DNA of 64,000 nt from Spirochaetota bacterium (GTDB lineage: Bacteria; Spirochaetota; Spirochaetia; Treponematales; Treponemataceae), in NCBI GenBank assembly GCA_023438065.1, contig JAEXRH010000011.1, positions 1-64,000 on the forward strand, in the 5' to 3' direction. The notes beneath the pieces are model-generated. The model saw nothing but the letters and a program-made list of their open reading frames with translations. It made no database searches and was not told the DNA's origin. Below, one piece after another: positions 16,059 through 24,559 of this stretch. A program made the translations under genes and the position numbers. How positions within the stretch are numbered: the first letter of the stretch is position 1; each line of letters starts with the position of its first letter.

Positions 16059-17382
16059 CGGTACCTCCCCCGTCACGCCCGTCGTCGGGGTTCGCGTCGC
16101 GTTTACTCTGGGCTCCCGTCTCGGGAACGAGAAATTCCTCGAGCGAGGCGGCGAGCCGCCCTTGCGTCCGGGCGCGGAGAATCACCGCGTCGTCCTCGTA
16201 CTCGATCGAGACGACCGAGCCCTCGCGATGCGCGAAGGCGACGAGTTCCTGCCTCGAGGCGGGAATGCGGTAAAGCCGCTCGTCCCCGGAGAGGAGGGCG
16301 TCGAGCCGCGCGGTGAACTCCTCGAACCCCTCTTTCGTATGGGCGCTCACGAAGACGGCGTCGGGATACTCGTCCCGGAGGCGCGCGCGGTGAAACTCGT
16401 CGAGCCGGTCGGCCTTGTTGAGGACGAGGAGAACGGGCTCGGAACCGGCGCCGATCTCGCCGAGAACCTCGCGGGTCGTCTCGAGCTGCATCGCGATCGC
16501 CTGATCGGACGCGTCGAGAACGAGGAGGACCGCGTCGGCGAAGGCCGCCTCCTCGAGGGTCGCGTGGAAGGCGTCGACGAGGCTGTGGGGGAGGTTCCGG
16601 ATAAAGCCGACGGTGTCGGTAAGGAGGACGGTTCGCCCGGTCGGCAGGGTAAAGCGGCGCGTCGTCGGGTCGAGGGTGGCGAAGAGCTTGTCCTCGGAAA
16701 GGACGCCCGCGCCGGTGAGCGCGTTGAGGAGGCTCGACTTCCCGACGTTCGTGTAGCCGACGATCGCGCAGGAGGGGACGGGTATCTTCTCGCGCCGCTT
16801 TCGCTGGGTCGCGCGGTCCTGCCTGACGACCTTGAGCTCCTTCTTGATGAGGGTTATGCGGTCGAGGGTCTGGCGGCGGTCGAGCTCGAGCTGGGTCTCG
16901 CCCGAGCCCTTCGTGCCGTAGCGGCCGCCCCGCTGCCGGGAGAGCGCGCCGTAGGTGTGCGCGAGCCGGGGAAGGGAATACTCGAGCCGGGCGAGCTCGA
17001 TCTGGAGCACGGCCTCGCGGGTCCGCGCGCGCGCGGCGAAGATGCGGATGATGACCTCTTGCCGGTCGATGCAGGAAAGGGAGGTGAGTTCCTCCCAGTT
17101 TCGCTGCTGGGTCGGGCTCACCTCGAAATCGAAGAGGATCTCGCTCGCCTCGAGTTCCTTCGCGAGCGCGGCGATCTCCTCGGCCTTGCCGGAGCCCATG
17201 CCGAATTTCGGGGCGGGTTCCCATCGCCTCAGGACGGTCGCTCCCGCCACGGTGAGGCCGGCGGTCTCCGCGAGGCTCGCGAGCTCGCGAACGACCTCGG
17301 CGTCGGGGAGGTTCTTGTCGTCGGTTCGGCCGACGAGCAGGGCCAATACGGGTTTTTCGCGCTCTTCTTCCAGATTAATCAT
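16048..17382 (-). CDS. hflX: Ribosome-associated GTPase HflX
   Basis: This 444-residue GTPase binds the 50S subunit and splits stalled ribosomes under stress. The N-terminal HflX domain includes the typical 'GSGKAEEIAALAKE..A..ILFDFEVSPTQQRNWEELT' and 'RQRGGRYGTKGSGETQLELDRR' motifs. The G domain has G1 GYTNVGKSSL, G3 DTVGF and G4 NKAD. The ATG at 17382 is preferred; a TTG nine nt upstream is possible. There is no Shine-Dalgarno, and a promoter (TATAGT) ends 8 nt before the ATG. The FliL-like gene is downstream in the same transcript. Confidence 0.94.
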   Translation of the reverse strand: MINLEEEREKPVLALLVGRTDDKNLPDAEVVRELASLAETAGLTVAGATVLRRWEPAPKFGMGSGKAEEIAALAKELEASEILFDFEVSPTQQRNWEELTSLSCIDRQEVIIRIFAARARTREAVLQIELARLEYSLPRLAHTYGALSRQRGGRYGTKGSGETQLELDRRQTLDRITLIKKELKVVRQDRATQRKRREKIPVPSCAIVGYTNVGKSSLLNALTGAGVLSEDKLFATLDPTTRRFTLPTGRTVLLTDTVGFIRNLPHSLVDAFHATLEEAAFADAVLLVLDASDQAIAMQLETTREVLGEIGAGSEPVLLVLNKADRLDEFHRARLRDEYPDAVFVSAHTKEGFEEFTARLDALLSGDERLYRIPASRQELVAFAHREGSVVSIEYEDDAVILRARTQGRLAASLEEFLVPETGAQSKRDANPDDGRDGGGTDGR

Positions 17383-17420
17383 CGTGAGCAACTATACACC
17401 AGGATCCCTAATGATTTAAA
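17383..17420 (-). promoter_or_regulatory. hflX promoter, near-leaderless
   Basis: Minus strand: TTTAAA (17415-17420), 18 bp, TATAGT (17391-17396), 8 nt, ATG. Confidence 0.55.
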
Positions 17421-17472
17421 GCGAACGATCCGATATAGTAATGACCGTTTTTCCGCTTTTGCAGGGGGATTC

Positions 17473-19944
17473 GTGCGTACAGCACAAAAAGTCGCGCTCA
17501 GTCTGATACTTTCCATGCTCCTCTTTGCCGGCCTCGTGGCCGCCGCGTACGCGGGACTTTTTAACGTCCTCGAGACGAGGTTTTACCAGCCCTCGGTCGT
17601 CAGGACGATGGAAACCCAGCTCGGATCGGTCGCCGCGGCGCTCTCCGAATGGCATGACGGGAACGCGAAACGGTTTGCTTCATTCATCGCCGACGAGTCG
17701 GTTAAAAGAAGCGTCCTGCCGAACCAGAGCGCCCAGGACATCTTCGACCGGGCGAATCTCGCCGGCTCGCTCATGGCCGAGATGCCGGGGGTCGCCGGGA
17801 TCAGGATTCTCGACTCCGCGGATACCGCCCCCGCCGGCGAGGCCGACTCGGGCCGCAGGCGCATACACTTCAGCACATTCAAGGAAGACATACTCAAGAA
17901 AGAGGACTTTCGCGTCGTCTACGAGTATTACGGCAGAACGGGCGCCGATATCCCCGCGACCGCGCTCGTCATCCCCCCGGGTGAAACGAGCATCATCGTC
18001 ACGGACGCCGCGAACGACCGGTTCCTCTACTGCTTCCCCTTCTACGACGCGTACTCGACGCTCCGCGGCACCGCGGTTTTCTACGTTTCCGCGCGTTCGG
18101 CGATCCAGAAGCTCGTCTCGCTCAATCTCGTCAGGCTCAGCGACAACCTGACCCTGCTCGCGTCGGACGACTACTCCGTCGAGGGCGCGGTCGCGGGCAT
18201 GCCGCGGATCGGAGAAGCTATCCTTACGCGCGCGATCCTCGACCGCTGGGGGCGGAAAGATCTTTCCGCCGGCCGCGTCGTCGAGGGCGAGGGAGGCGGA
18301 GCGGGCTGGGTTCTTCTCTCGAAGGACGCCGGCCGTTCGGGTCTCGTCGGGCAGCTCGTCGCGGAATCGGTATTCTCCTTCTCGCGCGCGATCAGGATAC
18401 TCTTCCTCGCGATCGCGTTCCTGACGATCTTCCTCGTCATCTTCCTCCTTTTCAACCTGCGTCAGGACAGCATGGTCATCGTTCGGAGCCGCATTAGGAA
18501 ATTCCAGGTCAAGCTCCTTGAGGAACTCCTCGAAAAAGGCGTCGACACGGGATGGGAAGAGATCGGGAACAACCTCGCGTATCGCAAGCACGACGTCAGC
18601 GCCGAGATCAAGAAGGGATTCGGGCGCAAAATCGCGAAAAAGCACGGGAAGGAAATCGACGAGCTCCTGGACAAAAGCTGGGAGGAAATTCTCTCGGCGA
18701 TCGGCCGCCAGAGCCCGAAAAAGACCGCGGTCACGAGCACGGAGGAGATCCGTCTCATGCTCGAGCAGGTTCTCCAGAACAACGCGATATCGCTCAACCT
18801 GACCGGCGTTCCCGTCGCGCAGGGTAAACCGCGCGCCGCGGGAGAAAAAGCCTCGACCGCCCAAGCCCAAAAGGCTGCGACCCCGAGTTCATCCGCGAAT
18901 GTCGAGGAAGTCGAGGCGCTCGAAGAGGTCGAGGAGATCGGGGAAGCCGAGAAACTCGAGGAGGTCGAGGCCGTCGAGGAGATCGGGGAAGCCGAAGAAC
19001 TCGAGGAGGTCGAGGCCGTCGAGGAGATCGGGGAAGCCGAGGAACTCGAGGAGGTCGAGGCCGTCGAAGAGGTCGAGGCCGCCGAGTCTTCCGGACCGGA
19101 CCATGACATTCCGTTCACCGCGACCGCGTTCTCCGGAGAGATGATCGCGGGCGAGGGAGAGGCCGAGCTCGAGACGCTTGAAGAGCTCGAGGAAATCGAC
19201 GAGAACGAGACGCCGACGGCAAAGCACGTAGCGGGAGTCTCCGAGGAAGTATCCACGATCGTCGAGGAGATCGCCGCGATCGCGGAAGCGGTCAGTCCGT
19301 CCGAGGAAAACGCCATCCTCGGTCCCGACGATACGGACTTCATGTCCGTCGATCTCGGCGCCGATTACGGGACGTCAGGGATCATCCTCGAGGAAGCGGA
19401 AGAGCCCGAGGCCGCCCCGGAGCCCGAAGAGGTCGAGTACCTCGAGGCTGAATGGGAGCCCGATCTTCTCGAGGTCGCGACCGACGAGGAGCTCGCGGAC
19501 TTCATCGAGGAGTCCGTGCCGGACCATGTCCTCGTGTACAACTTCGACGAACGGCCGGGACTCGGCACGATTCACGGCGTCGGCGCCGCGGAAGAAGCGG
19601 GCGAAACCCCGTCGATCATCGTGGGAAGCCCCGATTTTACCTCACTGGATTCGCTCGATATGGAGGATGCGACGGAAGTGGACTACATAGACTCATTCTT
19701 GCTCAACGTACGATCTTCCGCGCCGTGCGCGTACGCCGACGAAGCGGCGATCGATCTCCTCGAGATCGTCGGCGAGGAAGGGCCCGCCGAGCTTCTCGAC
19801 CTCGTCGAGGTTCCGGATCTTTCCGGGGAAAGCGCGATCGTGAGCGAAAACGGCCTTTTCGTGATCGCGCCGCGGGCGGATCGCCCGCTCTCGCCGTCCA
19901 TTGATCCCGCGTTCAAGGAATTGGTCGACTCGGTCCTTCAATGA
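17473..19944 (+). CDS. Two-TM sensor-like membrane protein with acidic Glu/Val repeats
   Basis: This 823-residue protein has TM1 near the N-terminus (about 8-32), an extracytoplasmic domain of about 260 residues that looks like a Cache/sensory domain, and TM2 (about 312-335). A helical cytoplasmic segment (about 340-460) comes next, then a strongly acidic low-complexity tail rich in EEVE/EEIGEAEELEEVEAV repeats (about 478-540) and further Glu-rich sequence to the C-terminus. No kinase, GGDEF or HAMP/MCP module is visible, so its output is unknown. The start is GTG at 17473 behind GGGGG; upstream in-frame sequence is antisense to hflX. I do not recognise the family. Confidence 0.8.
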   Translation: MRTAQKVALSLILSMLLFAGLVAAAYAGLFNVLETRFYQPSVVRTMETQLGSVAAALSEWHDGNAKRFASFIADESVKRSVLPNQSAQDIFDRANLAGSLMAEMPGVAGIRILDSADTAPAGEADSGRRRIHFSTFKEDILKKEDFRVVYEYYGRTGADIPATALVIPPGETSIIVTDAANDRFLYCFPFYDAYSTLRGTAVFYVSARSAIQKLVSLNLVRLSDNLTLLASDDYSVEGAVAGMPRIGEAILTRAILDRWGRKDLSAGRVVEGEGGGAGWVLLSKDAGRSGLVGQLVAESVFSFSRAIRILFLAIAFLTIFLVIFLLFNLRQDSMVIVRSRIRKFQVKLLEELLEKGVDTGWEEIGNNLAYRKHDVSAEIKKGFGRKIAKKHGKEIDELLDKSWEEILSAIGRQSPKKTAVTSTEEIRLMLEQVLQNNAISLNLTGVPVAQGKPRAAGEKASTAQAQKAATPSSSANVEEVEALEEVEEIGEAEKLEEVEAVEEIGEAEELEEVEAVEEIGEAEELEEVEAVEEVEAAESSGPDHDIPFTATAFSGEMIAGEGEAELETLEELEEIDENETPTAKHVAGVSEEVSTIVEEIAAIAEAVSPSEENAILGPDDTDFMSVDLGADYGTSGIILEEAEEPEAAPEPEEVEYLEAEWEPDLLEVATDEELADFIEESVPDHVLVYNFDERPGLGTIHGVGAAEEAGETPSIIVGSPDFTSLDSLDMEDATEVDYIDSFLLNVRSSAPCAYADEAAIDLLEIVGEEGPAELLDLVEVPDLSGESAIVSENGLFVIAPRADRPLSPSIDPAFKELVDSVLQ
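18955..19080 (+). repeat. 45-nt (15-codon) in-frame tandem repeat
   Basis: Two near-identical 45-nt units (18955-18999 and 19000-19044, differing at one base) and a third partial unit (19045-19080) encode L-E-E-V-E-A-V-E-E-I-G-E-A-E-E. A degenerate unit precedes them from about 18916. The repeat is in frame, so copy-number change would alter length without a frameshift. Confidence 0.9.
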
Positions 19945-19972
19945 CCGCTCCCCGCGCTCACGGGACCCGGGC

Positions 19973-20767
19973 TCATTCGCCCCTGAGCGCGAGCACGCGC
20001 CGCGCGATGTCCGCGAACCCCGCGCCGTATCGTTCGGACGAGACCCACGCGGGCCTCGAACCCATCCTTTCAACCCACCGATCGACGTTCGCGACGGCGC
20101 ATGACGCCGGAAAGTGCGCGAACATCGGCTCGTCGTTAAGCGCGTCCCCGACGTAGAGCACCTTGTCGCGGTCCGCGCCGTCATCGTATCCGTACAGCCC
20201 CGAAAGAAGCGCGACGGCGGCGGCCCGCTTGTCGAACGACCCGATCCAGCAGTTCACGTGTATCGAGCTCGGCTTCGCGTTCGCGCCCTCGCGCTCGAAG
20301 GCGCCGACGATCGCGGAGACCTCCCCTTCCGCGAGGGGCGGGCTCACGCGCTCGGCGTGATCGATCGCGTAATCGTACAGCCTGAGCCGGTTGTCCTCGG
20401 CCGGTCGCGCGCGGGGAACGGCGCGATACGCGTTTTCGGCCGCCCGCGCGAGCGCGGGGTCGGTGTTCGGCCGCGCCGTCGGATGGACGATCGTTTTCCT
20501 CGCCCCGTCGGGACCGAGCGCGTACGAGACGGCGCCGTTTTCCGCGATCACCGCGACGACCGGCCACTCGCGCAGATGAACCTCGGCCCATCCGGCGGAG
20601 CGGCCCGTGACCGCGATCACCGGGATGCCCGCGCCCGAGAGCGCGCACATGGCCGCGTATGCCTCGGGCACGAGAATACCGCCCTCGGTAAGGGTATCGT
20701 CAACGTCGGTGAGGGCCCAGCGAATCGCGCGCGCGACCGAAGCGGGCATGAGCGAGATCGATTTCAT
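19973..20767 (-). CDS. HAD-superfamily (class IIB) sugar-phosphate phosphatase-like protein
   Basis: This 264-residue hydrolase has motif I DVDDTLTEGG, motif II AVTGRSAGW and motif IV VGDALNDEPMF, which places it in the HAD IIB (Cof/mannosyl-3-phosphoglycerate phosphatase/sucrose-phosphatase) group. HAD IIB enzymes remove phosphate from sugar phosphates; the exact substrate cannot be read. A promoter ends 7 nt before the ATG and no Shine-Dalgarno is present. The gene stands alone between the acidic membrane protein and the NUDIX gene. Confidence 0.85.
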   Translation of the reverse strand: MKSISLMPASVARAIRWALTDVDDTLTEGGILVPEAYAAMCALSGAGIPVIAVTGRSAGWAEVHLREWPVVAVIAENGAVSYALGPDGARKTIVHPTARPNTDPALARAAENAYRAVPRARPAEDNRLRLYDYAIDHAERVSPPLAEGEVSAIVGAFEREGANAKPSSIHVNCWIGSFDKRAAAVALLSGLYGYDDGADRDKVLYVGDALNDEPMFAHFPASCAVANVDRWVERMGSRPAWVSSERYGAGFADIARRVLALRGE

Positions 20768-20804
20768 GAAAGGTAGTATCCGCGATGCCGCGGGGAAAGG
20801 TCAA
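20768..20804 (-). promoter_or_regulatory. HAD phosphatase promoter, leaderless geometry
   Basis: Minus strand: TTGACC (20799-20804), 18 bp, GATACT (20775-20780), 7 nt, ATG. Confidence 0.6.
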
Positions 20805-20807
20805 CGG

Positions 20808-21233
20808 TCATGGATTCTTTCGGCGCTTCCCGGCATGATGGGAACGCTCCCACTCGCCGACGAGCATCTCGACGATCGTCTTGTCCGCCGGTGCGAAAAG
20901 ATAGTCCCCCATCTCGGCCGGCGTTACCCAGCGGATGTCGTCGTGGTCGTGAAGCTTCATATGCCCGCCGAGCATGATCGCGCGTACGGCGATGAGATGG
21001 ACGACGCGGTTGCCGTAGTCGTGCTCGACCTCGGCGATCGTCTCGCCCGCCTCGATATGAAGGTCCATCTCCTCGCGAAGCTCGCGCGCCGCGCAGGCCG
21101 CCGGCGTCTCGCCCGCTTCCATCTTGCCGCCGGGGAATTCCCAGTATCCCCCGAGGGTAATCTCGGGCTTGCGCCTCGCGATGAGTATCCTGCCTTCGCG
21201 ATTCTCGATAACGGCCGCGGCGACGTCTATCAT
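20808..21233 (-). CDS. NUDIX hydrolase, MutT/8-oxo-dGTP-type
   Basis: The 141-residue protein has a complete Nudix box (GGKMEAGETPAACAARELREEMDL) preceded by GGYWEFPGGK, the form typical of MutT-type pyrophosphohydrolases that cleanse oxidised nucleotides. The start MIDVAAAVIENREGRILIARR at 21233 matches the family N-terminus; an upstream TTG is part of the -35 box. A consensus promoter places the transcript start at the ATG. Confidence 0.9.
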   Translation of the reverse strand: MIDVAAAVIENREGRILIARRKPEITLGGYWEFPGGKMEAGETPAACAARELREEMDLHIEAGETIAEVEHDYGNRVVHLIAVRAIMLGGHMKLHDHDDIRWVTPAEMGDYLFAPADKTIVEMLVGEWERSHHAGKRRKNP

Positions 21234-21269
21234 GGAATCAGTATACGGCCCAATCGGCGAGATTGTCAA
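21234..21269 (-). promoter_or_regulatory. mutT-like gene promoter, leaderless geometry
   Basis: Minus strand: TTGACA (21264-21269), 18 bp, TATACT (21240-21245), 6 nt, ATG. Near-consensus boxes make this one of the clearest examples in the window. The plus-strand TTGTCA at 21263-21268 may serve the divergent thioesterase gene. Confidence 0.8.
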
Positions 21270-21301
21270 AAAGAAGCGACCGGTATATCCTTGAGCGCAT
21301 C

Positions 21302-21706
21302 ATGAAACACGTCGCGAAACTCACGGTCAGGAGCTACGAGCTCGACTCCTACAACCACGTCAACAACGCGGTCTATTTGCAGTACCTCGAATTCGCCCGG
21401 ATAGAGTACCTCCGCGCGATCGGGTTCGACTATCCCGGCCTCTACGAGGCGGGATACTTTCTCTTCGTCACCCACATCGACATCAAGTACAAGACCCCGG
21501 CCCTCCTTTTCGACGAGCTCTCGATCGAGGTCGAGCCCGTCAAGCTCGGCAAGGTCTCGGGAACCTTTCGGCAGCGCATCGTCAATCAAAAGGGCGAGCT
21601 CTGCGCCGAGGCGGACGTTTCCTGGGGCTGCGTCGACAGGACGGGAAGGCCGTCGAAGATACCGGACGGCTTTTACGTCGACGGGCTCGATCCAGCGACG
21701 AACTGA
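21302..21706 (+). CDS. Acyl-CoA thioesterase, hotdog fold (4HBT family)
   Basis: This 134-residue protein is a single hotdog domain: 'VRSYELDSYNHVNNAVYLQYLEFARIEYLRAIGFD' contains the catalytic Asp and the HVNN motif of 4HBT/YbgC-type thioesterases. The likely reaction is hydrolysis of acyl-CoA or acyl-ACP; chain preference is unknown. The ATG at 21302 is preferred. Its 3' end overlaps the convergent PHP gene by 34 nt. Confidence 0.87.
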   Translation: MKHVAKLTVRSYELDSYNHVNNAVYLQYLEFARIEYLRAIGFDYPGLYEAGYFLFVTHIDIKYKTPALLFDELSIEVEPVKLGKVSGTFRQRIVNQKGELCAEADVSWGCVDRTGRPSKIPDGFYVDGLDPATN

Positions 21707-22485
21707 AGGGCGTCCGCCGCGTCGACGGGCTCGATCCCGCACGAGCGGATAAACTCCCGCGCGCGGAGCGCGCCCGCGATCGCGTCCTCGACGCGGTGAG
21801 CGTCAGAGTTGCAGATGATCTCGGCCCCCGCGCCGGCGGCGAGCTCCCAGAACTCGCGGACCGGGTACGGCGCGCGCAGCCCGTGATCTCCGCGCACGGC
21901 GGGCTTGTCGAGGCCGAGCCCGTTCACCTCGAGCGGGAGGCTCATCCCGACGGCGGCCGCGATGATGTCGGCCGAGGCCGCCCGGACGTCGGCCGTGAAG
22001 CTCGTGTATCCCGCGAGAAAAAGGTCGGGATGCGCGAAGAAGTCGTAGAGCCCGGTGCGCAAGCCCTCGACGGTAAGGTCGACGTACCGCTTCAGAAAAC
22101 GGTCCTCGGCGACCTCCGGAATGTAGTGAAACTCCCCGTTATCGGAGATCCAGTGCGAACCGTAGACGAGGTACTCGGCGCCGACCTCGAGGCGAAGGTA
22201 ATCGCGGTACCAGGATTCGAAGGCGGGATGCCACTCGCACTCGAATCCCCAAAAAAAGGGAATCGGGGACCGGGCTTTCTCGGCCTTCACGAGCTCGACG
22301 TACCGGGGAACGTCCGCGACCGACATACGGCTCCCGCGCCAGGTCGCGTCGTCCGGATAAGGGCAATGATCGGAGAGGCCGAAGGATCTCGCGCCGTCCG
22401 CGACGGCCCGGTCGAGATACTCGGCGGGCATGCCGGAAGCGTGCTTGCAAAGCTTTGTGTGGGTATGGAAGGAACTGATGGTCAC
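21673..22485 (-). CDS. PHP-domain histidinol-phosphatase-family protein
   Basis: This 270-residue metal-dependent phosphoesterase has the PHP signature: FHTHTKLCKHASG (first HxH), GLSDHCPYP (DH), GFECEWHP (E), YLVYGSHWI (H), FFAHPDLFL (H) and CNSDAHRVED (D.H). This is the HisK/HisJ-type histidinol phosphate phosphatase pattern, although the family also contains enzymes on other small phosphates and no his genes are near. The best start is GTG at 22485, where the ORF begins VTISSFHTH. A promoter ends 6 nt before this GTG, which supports the choice. Confidence 0.85.
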   Translation of the reverse strand: MTISSFHTHTKLCKHASGMPAEYLDRAVADGARSFGLSDHCPYPDDATWRGSRMSVADVPRYVELVKAEKARSPIPFFWGFECEWHPAFESWYRDYLRLEVGAEYLVYGSHWISDNGEFHYIPEVAEDRFLKRYVDLTVEGLRTGLYDFFAHPDLFLAGYTSFTADVRAASADIIAAAVGMSLPLEVNGLGLDKPAVRGDHGLRAPYPVREFWELAAGAGAEIICNSDAHRVEDAIAGALRAREFIRSCGIEPVDAADALQFVAGSSPST

Positions 22486-22520
22486 GGGGCCATAATAGTC
22501 CTTTTGACGGGAAGCAACAA
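22486..22520 (-). promoter_or_regulatory. PHP gene promoter, leaderless geometry with GTG start
   Basis: Minus strand: TTGTTG (22515-22520), 17 bp, TATTAT (22492-22497), 6 nt, GTG. Confidence 0.55.
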
Positions 22521-22575
22521 TATCCGGCCCGCGCCGAGCGGGTCGCGACAACCTGCCGACGTCGAGCCGCCCGTA

Positions 22576-22604
22576 TTGACACGGCACGCCCTTTCTGATT
22601 GTAT
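22576..22604 (+). promoter_or_regulatory. metNIQ promoter
   Basis: TTGACA (22576-22581), 17 bp, TTGTAT (22599-22604), giving a start at about 22611, just at the 5' edge of the SAM riboswitch. Confidence 0.6.
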
Positions 22605-22608
22605 GGAA

Positions 22609-22741
22609 CCATCTCTTATCAAGAGCGGCGGAGGGACTGGCCCTGTGAAGCCCGGCAACCGAGTGAGTCGGTGCCAATTCCAGAAGATGAGAGCGGTGAT
22701 GACGAACTACACGAGCCTCCCGCGCAGGGAGGCTTTTTTTT
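22609..22741 (+). ncRNA. SAM-I (S-box) riboswitch with terminator
   Basis: The aptamer (about 22609-22693) shows the S-box core: CTTATCAAGAG, GGAGGGACTGGCCC, GAAGCCCGGCAACC, GGTGCCAATTCC and a closing AGATGAGAG. A GC-rich stem (22715-22721/22727-22733) with eight Ts (22734-22741) follows as the expression-platform terminator. SAM binding should favour termination and shut off the methionine importer metNIQ, whose first start codon is 60 nt downstream. Confidence 0.95.
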
Positions 22742-22800
22742 GTCGATTCCCGCCTATACTTGAAGAGGCTCATGGGTGCATGAGTCGCGAAGGAGTTCGG

Positions 22801-23847
22801 ATGATCAAGCTCGTCAACCTGACGCGCGCGTACGGGACGCTCACCGCGGTCGACTCGGTCAGCCTCGACATCCCGGCGAACGCCGTCTACGGCATCATCG
22901 GGAAAAGCGGCGCCGGGAAATCGACACTCGTCAGGCTCATCAGCCTTCTCGAGCGCGCGGACTCGGGCGAGATCTGGTACTCAGGCGACCGCGTCGACGA
23001 CCTTTCCCGCGACGAGCTCATCGCGCGCAGGCGTCGCATCGGCATGATATTCCAGAACTTCAACCTCTTCGGCTCCAGGACCGCGGCCGGAAACGTCGCG
23101 TACCCGCTCGAGATCGCGGGCGAGAACCGGAAGGAGATCGCCCGACGCGTCGAGGAGCTCCTCGCGGTCGTCGGCCTCGAGGGCCGGGGCGACGCGCCCA
23201 TCAGCACCCTCTCGGGAGGCCAGAAACAGCGCGTCGCGATCGCGCGCGCGCTCGCGGTAAAACCGGAAATACTCTTTTGCGACGAGGCGACGAGCGCGCT
23301 CGACCCGCAGACGACCCGCTCGATTCTCGATCTTCTCAAGCGCCTCCAGCGCGAGATGAACCTCTCCGTCGTCATGATCACCCACCAGATGGAGGTCGTG
23401 CGCGACGCGTGCGACCGCGTCGCCGTACTCGAGGGCGGCAGGGTCGTCGAGGAGGGCGCGGTCGCTGACGTGTTCGCGCGGCCGCGATCGGCCGTAACCC
23501 GCGATTTCCTCAGTCACCTCAACCCCATGGACTCGGTCGGCGCGCGAAAGCCCGCATCCGCGCGCGAGGCGGCTCTCGACGAGTCGATCCCGGAGCTCGT
23601 CAGGTGGTCCCGCGAGGGCGGCGCGTACACGCTCCGCTTCCGCGGCTCGCTCACCGACGAACCCGTGCTCTCGAGGCTCTCCCGCGCCTTCGCGGTTGAG
23701 TTCAACATCCGCGCGGGCGGCGTCCAGCGCGTCGGCGACACCGAGGTCGGAACCCTCGTCGTCGACATCTCCGGGCCCGACGGCGAGATCGCCGGCGCGC
23801 TCGCCTTCCTCGAGAGGGAAGGCGTCATCGTGGAGGAAACGAAATGA
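22801..23847 (+). CDS. metN: Methionine ABC transporter ATP-binding protein MetN
   Basis: The 348-residue ATPase has Walker A (GKSGAGKSTL), signature (LSGGQKQRVAIARAL), Walker B (ILFCDEATSALDP) and a C-terminal NIL/ACT-like domain (about 265-345). In MetN that domain binds methionine and inhibits transport when the cytoplasmic pool is full. It energises import of D/L-methionine with MetI and MetQ encoded downstream. The ATG at 22801 follows the Shine-Dalgarno AAGGAG. It is controlled by the SAM-I riboswitch just upstream, and overlaps metI by 4 nt. Confidence 0.96.
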   Translation: MIKLVNLTRAYGTLTAVDSVSLDIPANAVYGIIGKSGAGKSTLVRLISLLERADSGEIWYSGDRVDDLSRDELIARRRRIGMIFQNFNLFGSRTAAGNVAYPLEIAGENRKEIARRVEELLAVVGLEGRGDAPISTLSGGQKQRVAIARALAVKPEILFCDEATSALDPQTTRSILDLLKRLQREMNLSVVMITHQMEVVRDACDRVAVLEGGRVVEEGAVADVFARPRSAVTRDFLSHLNPMDSVGARKPASAREAALDESIPELVRWSREGGAYTLRFRGSLTDEPVLSRLSRAFAVEFNIRAGGVQRVGDTEVGTLVVDISGPDGEIAGALAFLEREGVIVEETK

Positions 23848-24497
23848 ACGCGTTCATCCAGCTCGTCGGAACGGCGACGCTCCAGACCCTCGCGATGGTC
23901 GCGCTCTCGACCGTCTTCTCGCTCGCGCTCGGCTTCCCGCTCGGCATACTCCTGTGCGTCACCGACCCCGCGGGGATCGCGCCCAGGCCCGCGCTCAACC
24001 AGGCGTTGAGCCGCGTAGTGAACGTCCTCCGCTCGTTCCCCTTCATCATCCTCATGATCCTCCTCTTCCCGCTCTCGAGGATCGTCGTCGGGACGAGCAT
24101 CGGCACCGTCGCGACCATCGTGCCCCTCTCGGTCGCCGCGGCCCCCTTCGTCGCGCGCATTATCGAGACCGCGCTCAAGGAGGTCGATCCCGGCGTCATC
24201 CAGGCCGCGCGCGCCATGGGCAGCACCGACCGCCAGATCATCTTCCGCGTCATGATCCCCGAGGCCCTTCCCTCGCTCGTTTCGGGCGTGACCCTCACGA
24301 TCATCAACCTCATCGGCTACTCCGCGATGGCCGGCGCGATCGGCGGCGGCGGGCTCGGCGACCTCGCGATCCGCTACGGCTACCAGCGCTTCAGGACCGA
24401 CATCATGATCGCCGCGGTGGTGATCATCCTCGTACTCGTCGAGGCGATACAGGCGACGGGCTCCCGCATCGCGGGAAGGCTCATCGCCAAACGATAA
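23844..24497 (+). CDS. metI: Methionine ABC transporter permease MetI
   Basis: This 217-residue permease has five predicted TM helices and the binding-protein-dependent transport EAA loop (ETALKEVDPGVIQAARAMGSTDRQIIFRVMIPEALP), which contacts MetN. The 'GYSAMAGAIGGGGLGDLAIRYGYQRF' C-terminal motif is typical of MetI. It overlaps metN by 4 nt and is followed 62 nt later by metQ. Confidence 0.95.
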   Translation: MNAFIQLVGTATLQTLAMVALSTVFSLALGFPLGILLCVTDPAGIAPRPALNQALSRVVNVLRSFPFIILMILLFPLSRIVVGTSIGTVATIVPLSVAAAPFVARIIETALKEVDPGVIQAARAMGSTDRQIIFRVMIPEALPSLVSGVTLTIINLIGYSAMAGAIGGGGLGDLAIRYGYQRFRTDIMIAAVVIILVLVEAIQATGSRIAGRLIAKR

Positions 24498-24559
24498 TTA
24501 CGAAAAGGAACCGGCAGGCGCCGGATGGCGCCCGTACGCCGGAATAAAAGGAGATACAC

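Noticed and set aside
15571..17472. Long N-terminal extension of the acidic membrane protein frame
   Set aside because: It lies opposite hflX and the FliL-like gene; a GTG with GGGGG upstream and a TM segment start the protein at 17473.
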